A DNA stretch of 64,000 bases from Pedobacter namyangjuensis (GTDB lineage Bacteria; Bacteroidota; Bacteroidia; Sphingobacteriales; Sphingobacteriaceae). The notes beneath the pieces are model-generated. The model had not been told where the DNA came from. It saw only the letters and a list, made by a program, of their open reading frames with translations, and did no database searches. A program made the translations under genes and the position numbers. How positions within the stretch are numbered: position 1 is the first letter of the stretch; each line of letters begins with the position of its first letter. The stretch spans positions 124,001 to 188,000 of the forward strand of contig NZ_QMHQ01000002.1 of NCBI RefSeq assembly GCF_003313325.1. Reading direction: 5' to 3'. Below, piece by piece: positions 54,399 through 61,997 of this stretch.

Positions 54399-54474
54399 TA
54401 TCGCGTAAAAAGCCGATAAATTGAATTATCGGGTAATTAGCCGATATTTTGAATTATCGGATAAATACCCGATA
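54399..54474. promoter_or_regulatory. Array of six alternating half-sites with exact 14-bp spacing
   Basis: TATCGC (54399), CCGATA (54413), TATCGG (54427), CCGATA (54441), TATCGG (54455) and CCGATA (54469) begin at exactly 14-bp steps and alternate in orientation. Equivalently this is 2.7 copies of a 28-bp tandem unit; spacers are also alike (GTAAWWAG and xxTTGAAT). The last site ends 9 bp before the satD ATG, so binding would block translation start or promoter clearance. The SatD C-terminal helix-turn-helix is the obvious candidate binder. Confidence 0.75.
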
Positions 54475-54482
54475 TTAGTTTT

Positions 54483-55094
54483 ATGAAAGCAGTTATAACA
54501 GGAGATATTATTAACTCAAGAGCATTGCCTCCAGATTGGATAAATACGCTTAAGAGTTCATTAGGCAATCTTTTCGGTAAACAAATAAAATGGGAAATTT
54601 TTAGGGGAGATAGTTTTCAGGTAGAGCTGAGCGCACAAGATGCTCTTATTAACGCCATTTACATAAAGGCTTGCATTAAAACTTTAAAAAAAGCAGATGT
54701 GCGTATTGGCATTGGCATTGGAAAAAAAAGCGTAAATGCTGCTAAGGTTACAGAAGCAAATGGCGAGGCTTATATAAACTCTGGAAACGCTTTTGATACA
54801 TTAAAAACAAATAAGGTAAATATGGCTATTACAACACCTTGGCCAACAGTAAATGAAGAGCTGAATTTATTTATTAAATTAGCTTTAATTAGCATGGATA
54901 GTTGGGGGCAGATTAGTGCTGAGATGGTTAAATATGCTATAGAAAATCAAAATACCAAACAAGATAAAATTGCAAAACTTGCCGGCAGAAGCCAATCTTC
55001 GGTTAGCGAAGCTTTAAAAAGGGCACATTTTACAGAAATAATGGAACTAGAACATAGGTACAGAACCCAAATGAATCAACTAATTAAAAACTAA
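54483..55094 (+). CDS. SatD-family protein with C-terminal helix-turn-helix
   Basis: A 203-residue cytoplasmic protein that I place in the SatD family. The N-terminal part has GDIINSR (7-13), RGDSFQ (41-46) and RIGIGIGKKSVN (74-85) followed by GEAYINSGNAFD, a pattern reminiscent of a nucleotide-cyclase-like fold with changed residues. The C-terminal part (about 158-181; KQDKIAKLAGRSQSSVSEAL) is a good helix-turn-helix. The stop codon shares a base with the start of the DUF3307 gene (TAATG), so the two are coupled. Self-regulation through the half-site array is inferred. Family function is poorly known. Confidence 0.82.
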   Translation: MKAVITGDIINSRALPPDWINTLKSSLGNLFGKQIKWEIFRGDSFQVELSAQDALINAIYIKACIKTLKKADVRIGIGIGKKSVNAAKVTEANGEAYINSGNAFDTLKTNKVNMAITTPWPTVNEELNLFIKLALISMDSWGQISAEMVKYAIENQNTKQDKIAKLAGRSQSSVSEALKRAHFTEIMELEHRYRTQMNQLIKN

Positions 55095-55813
55095 TGGAAA
55101 TTGCCTTAATTAAGCTCTTGCTTGCACACATACTGGGCGATTTCTTTTTGCAACCAAATAGTTGGGTTACAGAAAAAGAGCAGCTAAAACTAAAATCGGC
55201 CAAGCTGTATTGCCATGTAGCTATACATGTTGCCCTTATATTTTTGGTTTTTATGTCGTTTAACGTATGGAAGATTGCTTTAGTAATAGGCGCTACTCAT
55301 CTAGTTATAGATGCTATGAAACTTAGTTTCCAAAAAATAAAAACGCAAAGGCTATGGTTTTTTATAGATCAGCTTTTGCATATTACGGCAATAGTTATAT
55401 GCTGGAGTTATTATTACGGAAATAATATTGATTTTAGTTTTTTAAATAACGACCGTTTTCTGCTCTTTGCTTTCGGTGCGCTACTGCTTACTTCGCCAGC
55501 AGCAGTTTTTATAAGAGTAGTTATTGCCAGATGGATGCCCAATGCCACTAACACAACAGGATTATCTACAACATCATTACAAGATGCTGGTAAATATATA
55601 GGCATTATGGAGCGTTTACTCATCTATCTTTTTGTTTGCACCCATCACTTTGAGGCAGTAGGTTTTCTATTAGCGGCAAAGTCTATTTTTAGGTTTGGAG
55701 ATTTAAAAGATGCCCATGATATAAAACTAACCGAATACGTGCTAATTGGTACCTTGCTAAGTTTCGGTATTGCGCTGGTTGTGGCGCTAGCCGTTTTGGC
55801 GATTAGTTTGTAA
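55094..55813 (+). CDS. DUF3307 integral membrane protein
   Basis: A 239-residue membrane protein with about six hydrophobic segments and conserved polar residues in them: LAHILGDFFLQP near 9-20, YCHVAIHVAL near 39-48, GATHLVIDAMK near 71-81, and FFIDQLLHI near 90-98. The repeated His/Asp pairs suggest metal or ligand binding within the membrane. DUF3307 genes commonly follow satD-like genes, and here translation is coupled. Activity is unknown. Confidence 0.83.
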   Translation: MEIALIKLLLAHILGDFFLQPNSWVTEKEQLKLKSAKLYCHVAIHVALIFLVFMSFNVWKIALVIGATHLVIDAMKLSFQKIKTQRLWFFIDQLLHITAIVICWSYYYGNNIDFSFLNNDRFLLFAFGALLLTSPAAVFIRVVIARWMPNATNTTGLSTTSLQDAGKYIGIMERLLIYLFVCTHHFEAVGFLLAAKSIFRFGDLKDAHDIKLTEYVLIGTLLSFGIALVVALAVLAISL

Positions 55814-55869
55814 GATTAAATTTCTGCTATTTCTTAATTTTTGTTTAGGCAATGCCAATAGTAGAAAAA

Positions 55870-56020
55870 GCCTGCGTAAAATAAACCCGACCGTATTGGA
55901 AATACTTTTTGTTTTACTGGCTTTAGTCACCGAACTGGATAATGCGTAATATGCGGAAATATCTTTCTGCCAGAGATTATGACGAAAACAAAAAGATTGT
56001 AAAGTAGGGCGGGACCGAGT
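55870..56020. repeat. Intergenic repeat-like element, copy 2
   Basis: CTTTTTGTTTT at 55905-55915 and AAAACAAAAAG at 55985-55995 form a perfect 11-bp inverted repeat, followed by ATTGTAAAGTAGGGCGGGACC. Copy 1 (38050-38170) has a stem of the same length and composition followed by ATTGTAGCAAATAGCCCGACC. The arms differ while pairing is kept, which suggests selection on structure. Confidence 0.5.
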
Positions 56021-56052
56021 GTAACTAGATGACACTACAGCATGTTTTCTAA

Positions 56053-56084
56053 TAAAAAAGCCACAGCTATAAGTAACTGTGGCT
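56053..56084 (-). terminator. Terminator of the DPP IV gene
   Basis: AGCCACAG at 56059-56066 and CTGTGGCT at 56077-56084 form an 8-bp stem with a T run on the minus strand. Confidence 0.8.
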
Positions 56085-56105
56085 CTGCGTATGTTTTTAA
56101 AAGAA

Positions 56106-58277
56106 TTATCTTGCTCCTGGAGGGCAGTTTTCTTTTAAGAATTTTGTAAAGGTTAATGCCAGGTGCTGTCTAGTTCCTTCGCCTTCGCTAATACTGTGCG
56201 AACGGTTTGGATAGCTCATTAATTGAAACACTTTTTTGTTTTTTACCAATTCGTTAATCAACATGTCTGCATTTTGGTAATGTACGTTATCATCACCGGT
56301 ACCGTGTATGTACAATAAGTTACCAACCAAATTTTTAGCATGTGTAATTGGCGATCCTTTTACATAAGCTTCGGTACTTGGAAAAGGCGTGCCCATGTAG
56401 CGCTCTTGATAAATATTATCGTAGGTTAATTGGTTGGCAACCGCAGCAACTGCGATACCTGTTTTGTAAATTTCTGGGTATTGAAACAATAAGTTTAATG
56501 TAGATGAACCACCGCCACTCCAACCGTGAACCGCAACGCGATCTTTATCTAAGAAAGAGTAGGTTGCCAATAATTTTTTGGTTGCCATTGCCTGATCGCG
56601 AATATTAAGGATACCTATATTTTTGTAAATAGATTTTCTCCAGGTAGTGCCTTTTGGAACAGGTGCACCACGGTTATCCATAGAAATATAGATATAACCA
56701 TCTTTTGCCATATCGCCCGCGTACAGGTTATTGTTTCCAGCACCCCAAACATCGGCCGCTGTCTGCGACGCTGGTTCGCCGTAAACGTAAAATAAAACAG
56801 GGTATTTTTTGTTAGGATTGAAGTCATCAGGTTTTTTCATCCAGCCATCTAGTTCAACACCGTCTTCTGTGGTTACTTTAAAAAACTCGACTTTGTTTTT
56901 TGGCGGAGATTGTTTAGATAACTGTGTAGTAATGCTACCGTCCATAGTTAAAGGCTGACCTGCAGCAAAATTCATCCACTCGGTAACCGGTTGTACGGTA
57001 GAACTGTTGTAGCTGTGGCGAGCAAATAATCCGTTAGGAGAAATTGAATAGCTGTGCGTACCCGGTAAAACAGAAGGCGTAACCATTTCTAGCTTGCCTT
57101 TACCATCTAACTTTGTTTTGTAAAGATATTTTTGGGTAGCATTGGTAGGCGAAGCCATGAAATAGATGGTATTGTTTTTCTCGTCAACCAAGCTTAAATC
57201 AATAATATCGTAGTTGCCTTTGGTGATTAAGGTTTCTTTTTTACCGTCTTTGCTAACGCGATAAAAGTGGTTGTAGCCATCTTTTTCGGTTTGATAAATG
57301 AATTCCTTGTTGCCGTTTAACCAAATAAATTGATCCTGAGCATCTATCCACGAATTGTTTTTTTCTTTGTAAATTTCGGTAATTGTATTTGCCGTAACGT
57401 TAGCTACAAATAATTTGCTCTCGTTTTGTTGGCGATTTAGTTGTTGCAAAATAATCTCATTGGTGTTAGGGATCCACTGCATACGAGGAATGTAGTTTTG
57501 TACGTTATCTCCAGGAACTGCTAACCAATTGGTTTTTGCAGTAGCAATATCAACCACACCAATTTTGCAAGCCGAAGGATCTTGGCCAACTTTTGGATAT
57601 TCTACCGGTACATTAAATGCGTAGATAGAATCTGTATTATTAATCATTAAAAAGTTTTTGATCTTGGTAGCATCAATTTGCCAGTAGGCAATAGATTTTC
57701 CGTCTGGCGACCATCTGAAACCATCTAGGCAACCAAATTCTTCTTCGTAAACCCAGTCGAAAGTTCCGTTAATCATTCTGTCGGTGCCATTGGTAGTAAG
57801 AGCTTTTGCAATTCCAGTAGCTAAATCTTCTACATAAACATTGTGGCCACTTACATACGCTACTTTGCTGCCATCTGGAGAAAATTTGGCAAACATTAAA
57901 GATGACGCCGGCTTATCTTTACCTATTTGGGTTAATTTATTATTGGTGATATCGGCAACCCAATAATCTCCACGGCTATCTTGTCGCCAAACTCTTTTTG
58001 TGTTTGTGTAAATTAACGCTTTAGTACCATCATCTGTAAGCTGAAAACTTCTAACAGGTATTGGATTTTGCGTGTTAGGTGCGGTTAACAAGCTTCTGCT
58101 GATAACAGTTTTACGCTCGTTTTTTGGTAAAGTGATACTAACAATCTCTCCGCCAGCATTGGTGTAATAACCATTGCCATCCTTTGTCCAGTTAATACCA
58201 CCACGTTGCGCTTTAGCAACATTAGCGCCTGTAAGGGCTAATACAGCTACAGCAATTAGAAGTTTGGTAATTTTCAT
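56106..58277 (-). CDS. Dipeptidyl peptidase IV (S9 family)
   Basis: Exported serine peptidase of 723 residues with a signal peptide ending near AKAQ (24). A DPP IV-type propeller domain covers about 60-470 and includes DWVYEEEF at 174-181, whose Glu pair anchors the substrate N-terminus. The alpha/beta hydrolase domain has Ser587 in GWSGGG, Asp662 in GTGDDNVH and His694 in NRSHSIS. Cleavage of X-Pro or X-Ala dipeptides is expected. With the DPP11-like enzyme at 30413 it gives the cell two complementary peptide-trimming activities. Confidence 0.93.
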   Translation of the reverse strand: MKITKLLIAVAVLALTGANVAKAQRGGINWTKDGNGYYTNAGGEIVSITLPKNERKTVISRSLLTAPNTQNPIPVRSFQLTDDGTKALIYTNTKRVWRQDSRGDYWVADITNNKLTQIGKDKPASSLMFAKFSPDGSKVAYVSGHNVYVEDLATGIAKALTTNGTDRMINGTFDWVYEEEFGCLDGFRWSPDGKSIAYWQIDATKIKNFLMINNTDSIYAFNVPVEYPKVGQDPSACKIGVVDIATAKTNWLAVPGDNVQNYIPRMQWIPNTNEIILQQLNRQQNESKLFVANVTANTITEIYKEKNNSWIDAQDQFIWLNGNKEFIYQTEKDGYNHFYRVSKDGKKETLITKGNYDIIDLSLVDEKNNTIYFMASPTNATQKYLYKTKLDGKGKLEMVTPSVLPGTHSYSISPNGLFARHSYNSSTVQPVTEWMNFAAGQPLTMDGSITTQLSKQSPPKNKVEFFKVTTEDGVELDGWMKKPDDFNPNKKYPVLFYVYGEPASQTAADVWGAGNNNLYAGDMAKDGYIYISMDNRGAPVPKGTTWRKSIYKNIGILNIRDQAMATKKLLATYSFLDKDRVAVHGWSGGGSSTLNLLFQYPEIYKTGIAVAAVANQLTYDNIYQERYMGTPFPSTEAYVKGSPITHAKNLVGNLLYIHGTGDDNVHYQNADMLINELVKNKKVFQLMSYPNRSHSISEGEGTRQHLALTFTKFLKENCPPGAR

Positions 58278-58364
58278 GTTATAGTTTTATAAATTGTTGA
58301 TATGATTCTTGATATCTGCTAGTAATTCGCTTTGCGTTAAAAAAAGCAAACTGAAAAAAAGCGC

Positions 58365-58427
58365 AAAAAAAATCAGGCTTTTAGCATTGGCGGCTAATTT
58401 AATAAAAACCAATGATAAAAGCCTGAT
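58365..58427 (-). terminator. Long-stem terminator after the 58447 gene
   Basis: ATCAGGCTTTTAGCATTGG at 58372-58390 pairs with CCAATGATAAAAGCCTGAT at 58409-58427 (one mismatch in 19). It is followed on the minus strand by a run of T. Confidence 0.88.
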
Positions 58428-58446
58428 GCAGTAATTAGGTTAGCTA

Positions 58447-59091
58447 TTATTGGCCACCGCCTTGCATAGCTTGTAATTCCTCGTAAGTAATTTCGTCGTA
58501 ACCTTTCGGGATTTCAGTAACAGATAGTGCATCAACTTTACCCTCTGTTGCAGATTTTAAGGTTACAGTACCGCCTTTTCCAGTAAATTTAACTATCGTA
58601 CCTTTAACATCTTTAAATTCTCCTGTAAACATATTTAAAGGAATTTCAGCATCTTTTGTAATCCAAACCTCATAACTTTCGCCAGCAGCATTTTTATAGG
58701 TATATTTTTCTGCGTTATACGTTGCAATAACTTGTTTTTCGCCAGTAGCTTTAAAATCAGATAATTTCCCGCCACCTAATGCCTCAGTTTGCTTGTCTAC
58801 ATCAGCTTTAGACATTTTTGCCGCTTTTTGCATTTGAGCAACTGGTACATCAACTAAAACCAATCCTGTTCCGTTTTTGCTATCGTTAAAAATACCAATA
58901 GTGGCCGGTCCAGCAGCTATCTCTAATTTAGAAATGTCGCCGTTGAATTTAATTGTTTGCTCTGAATCTCCTTCAGCATTTTTCATGGTGTATACCAAAG
59001 TGCCGGCAGAAATTTTCTTTTGTGCTTGTGCGAAAGCAGCACTACTAATTAAGATTACGGCAATTACGCCAGTTTTAAAAGATTTAAACAT
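58447..59091 (-). CDS. Secreted hypothetical protein (DUF4412-like)
   Basis: A 214-residue exported protein with a signal peptide ending near AQAQ (23). The mature part looks like a beta-rich LolA/DUF4412-type fold (AGTLVYTMKNAEGDSEQTIK, TYNAEKYTYKNAAGESYEVW, TGEFKDVKGTIVKFTGKG). It ends in the low-complexity MQGGGQ. The function is unknown; ligand-binding or envelope roles are typical of such folds. It lies 21 bp after the hydratase gene, so it may be the last gene of that operon. Confidence 0.68.
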   Translation of the reverse strand: MFKSFKTGVIAVILISSAAFAQAQKKISAGTLVYTMKNAEGDSEQTIKFNGDISKLEIAAGPATIGIFNDSKNGTGLVLVDVPVAQMQKAAKMSKADVDKQTEALGGGKLSDFKATGEKQVIATYNAEKYTYKNAAGESYEVWITKDAEIPLNMFTGEFKDVKGTIVKFTGKGGTVTLKSATEGKVDALSVTEIPKGYDEITYEELQAMQGGGQ

Positions 59092-59112
59092 TGTATTAGT
59101 TTTAATTTTAGT

Positions 59113-59892
59113 TTACCATTTAATTTCTTCTCTCTTTAAAAAAGCGCCAATTCCATTCTTAAAATCGTTGCTTTCTCTTACCCTTGCATTAATCTGAACC
59201 GCCATATCTAAACTTTTTTCTAAAAATGGATTGGTGGTTTCGTTTATTAATTGCTTAGTTACCATTAACGAGTTTGCCGATGTGTTATTACAAAGGTTAA
59301 TCGCAAAATCATTTACAGTTTGATTGATAACCTCTTTTTTTGTTACATAAGTAATCAGGTTATATTCTAAAGCCTTTTCTGCGCTAAATAAATCTCCTGT
59401 TAAAAGTATTCGTTTGGCAATCGTTTCACTCGTTTTACGCATTAAAAAACAGGACACTATTGCCGGTACAAAACCTAGCTTAACTTCGGTATATCCGAAA
59501 TTTGCTTCTGGAACTGCAAAAATAATATCGCAAACTGTTGCTAAACCGCAACCACCCGCTATCGCATGGCCCTCAACTTGCGCAATTACAACTTTCGGAA
59601 GATAGTAAATTGCGGTATATAATTTTCTTAAATTGTTAGAGTCAGTTAAATTTTCTTCGTGCGAATTGCCTTGTATTTTCTGTAAATAGGCTAAATCTGC
59701 ACCCGCACTAAATGAGGGGCCATTGCCCTTCAATATCACTACTTTAACTTCATCATCTTCGCCGGCCTTTAAAAAAGTTTCGGTTAATAAATTTATTAAA
59801 TCTGGATTTAACGCATTACGTTTATCAACTCTGTTTAAAGTTATGGTTGCAATTCTGTTACTTACTTCATACAGTACCAAATCTTCTGCCAT
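59113..59892 (-). CDS. Enoyl-CoA hydratase/isomerase family, LiuC-like
   Basis: Crotonase-fold enzyme of 259 residues. The oxyanion-hole segment SFSAGADLAYLQ is near 61-72, and GHAIAGGCGLATVCDI near 112-127 has Gly where many hydratases have the first catalytic Glu, while FGYTEVKLGFVPAIVS keeps the second Glu. This single-Glu pattern and the VPAIVS motif are like methylglutaconyl-CoA hydratase of leucine degradation. It is 9 bp after the comEC stop, so they are likely co-transcribed without an obvious functional link. Confidence 0.85.
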   Translation of the reverse strand: MAEDLVLYEVSNRIATITLNRVDKRNALNPDLINLLTETFLKAGEDDEVKVVILKGNGPSFSAGADLAYLQKIQGNSHEENLTDSNNLRKLYTAIYYLPKVVIAQVEGHAIAGGCGLATVCDIIFAVPEANFGYTEVKLGFVPAIVSCFLMRKTSETIAKRILLTGDLFSAEKALEYNLITYVTKKEVINQTVNDFAINLCNNTSANSLMVTKQLINETTNPFLEKSLDMAVQINARVRESNDFKNGIGAFLKREEIKW

Positions 59893-59901
59893 ACAACTGG
59901 T

Positions 59902-61992
59902 TTATTTTAGGTTTACCAAATATGCTTTATTTTTCTTTAACACAAAGTGATTTAATCGTTTTTTGTTTGCATCATTTACAAATTCTTCAATTCGATAATC
60001 TTTATTGCTTGCATCAATTAGTAAATTTTTAAAATCGATTTCTGTTGCTAACTGCTCAATTTTTAGCTTAGGATTTTTATGCAACCATACGCTTTCGAAG
60101 CTAGGTTTGTTTTTGATGTTCTTGTAATTCAACGAGCTATCGATTACTAGAATTCTATAATTATTAAACACGATTTGATTTTGCTTTTTGACGAAACTTT
60201 CCATAACCGTATCACTGCTCATGGCTAAGAAATCTACTTTTGAAACCTGAAGCTGATCTAGCGCAGGCTTTACAAAAAACTCGAAATTTTTGTCGCTTTT
60301 TGTTAAATCTGTAAGCAATGTTGCACCATTACCGTTAATAAAGGCAGCTGCATAGTTTTTTCTGAGGGTAAAGTGTATAATTTTTTGCTGACCCGAAAAG
60401 TTTTCTTTTTGAACCAAAACAACGGATTGATAAGCAATAAATAATATTATTGAAGTAAAAAACAGCTTTTTGTTTGGACGTTTACTAAGCGAATAAATTA
60501 GCATGGACAATATGATGGAAAGTGCAAACAATTGCCATTTTGTTATCCAAATAGAATTTATTCCAGAAAAAGGCAATTCGGCGATCCACTTTAATCCGTT
60601 ATTGGTAAAAGTTATAATCCACTCAAATAGTGGAGCTAGAAAATATACCCGTAACATTAAAATTCCTATCCCTAAATACATCATCAGCGTTAGCGGAATT
60701 AAAATAAATAGGTTTGCTACAATAAAATATACTGGAAATTGATGAAAGTAGTAAATGCTTAGAGGGTAGGTTGCCAATTGGGCAGCCAAACTCATAGCTA
60801 CTGTAGCCCATAATTTATCCAGCCATTTATTTTTTATATACATCCAACTGTATATTTTTGGCTGGAGGTATATCAATCCAAAAACAGCTAAAAACGATAG
60901 CTGAAAACCAACATCCCAAACCAGAAATGGATTGTAAATTAACAGGCATATGGCGGTAAACGCCAATATATTGTAGCTATTGCTGTTTCTATTAAATGAT
61001 TTTGCAATAATAAAAACACTAAGCATTACGGCAGATCTTAACACAGAAGGAGAAAAACCTGTTAAAAGCGAATAATACCAGATGAGGGAGCAGATTAAGA
61101 CAAGTTTTACTATTCGCCCGATTAATTTTTTATCGAGAAAGAAAAGTGCCCAATTAAGAAAAAGGTAAATAATGCCAACATGCATTCCCGAAACCGAAAG
61201 TGCATGTATGGTACCGGTTTTAGAGTAGGCATTAAGTGTTTCTTTACTTAAATCGCTTCTGTAGCCCAATACCAAAGTTGATGCAACTGCGAAGGCTTCA
61301 TCATTTTTTATCAGTTTTCTGTAAATAGCAACTTGCCTTTGCCTAACGTCTAAGGCATAATTTATTAATGAGTTTCCTTTATTCTTGCCAATTTTTATTA
61401 AATGATCTTGATTTACGAAACTTTGATGATAAACATTCTTACTTGCAAGCCAGGCTTTAAAATCAAATTCGGCGGGATTGTAGGATGGTTCGACTGCTAA
61501 ATATTGGGCAGAAACTAAAAGTTCATCCCCATATTTAAGTTTTATTGGCTTAGTTTCATTTAGCTTTAAAGCAAGTAACAATTTGCCAGACTTTTCTACA
61601 GCTTCACCATGTACATAAGCTTGGGTAACGTTAGTTTCAAATCTCAATATGTCGTTTGTTTGCTCAGGTTCATTAGCAATCCAAACTTTTAAGTATTCGT
61701 AATCTTCATTGGCATAATAGTCTGTTTTAAAAGATTGGTTATGCAAAATGCATATTAATCCGCCGAAGGCAAAAAAGAATAAATGAAACAAAACACCAAT
61801 AATTCCTTTAAACTGATAAGCCTTAAACTTTTTATAAAATGCATTAATTATCAGTAAAACGAAAAATAGAATAACATTTACACTTGCTATAAGCAATAAA
61901 CTTTCTTTAGTTGCCGAAATATATGCGCAAATAATTCCCAGTATAAATGGAACTAAAATCCTAACAAATATTATTTCTGCTTTAAATGTCAA
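59902..61992 (-). CDS. ComEC/Rec2-family DNA uptake channel
   Basis: A 696-residue polytopic membrane protein of the ComEC family, which carries single-stranded DNA across the inner membrane in transformation. An N-terminal DUF4131-like region (about 30-200), the conserved competence segment with GTIHALSVSGMHVGIIYLFL near 261-280 and LLTGFSPSVLRSAVM near 314-328, and several membrane helices follow. The C-terminal region after about 545 seems to lack the HxHxDH motif of a metallo-beta-lactamase domain. The gene starts 5 bp after the HhH/beta-barrel gene. Confidence 0.9.
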   Translation of the reverse strand: MTFKAEIIFVRILVPFILGIICAYISATKESLLLIASVNVILFFVLLIINAFYKKFKAYQFKGIIGVLFHLFFFAFGGLICILHNQSFKTDYYANEDYEYLKVWIANEPEQTNDILRFETNVTQAYVHGEAVEKSGKLLLALKLNETKPIKLKYGDELLVSAQYLAVEPSYNPAEFDFKAWLASKNVYHQSFVNQDHLIKIGKNKGNSLINYALDVRQRQVAIYRKLIKNDEAFAVASTLVLGYRSDLSKETLNAYSKTGTIHALSVSGMHVGIIYLFLNWALFFLDKKLIGRIVKLVLICSLIWYYSLLTGFSPSVLRSAVMLSVFIIAKSFNRNSNSYNILAFTAICLLIYNPFLVWDVGFQLSFLAVFGLIYLQPKIYSWMYIKNKWLDKLWATVAMSLAAQLATYPLSIYYFHQFPVYFIVANLFILIPLTLMMYLGIGILMLRVYFLAPLFEWIITFTNNGLKWIAELPFSGINSIWITKWQLFALSIILSMLIYSLSKRPNKKLFFTSIILFIAYQSVVLVQKENFSGQQKIIHFTLRKNYAAAFINGNGATLLTDLTKSDKNFEFFVKPALDQLQVSKVDFLAMSSDTVMESFVKKQNQIVFNNYRILVIDSSLNYKNIKNKPSFESVWLHKNPKLKIEQLATEIDFKNLLIDASNKDYRIEEFVNDANKKRLNHFVLKKNKAYLVNLK

Positions 61993-61997
61993 TGCTA

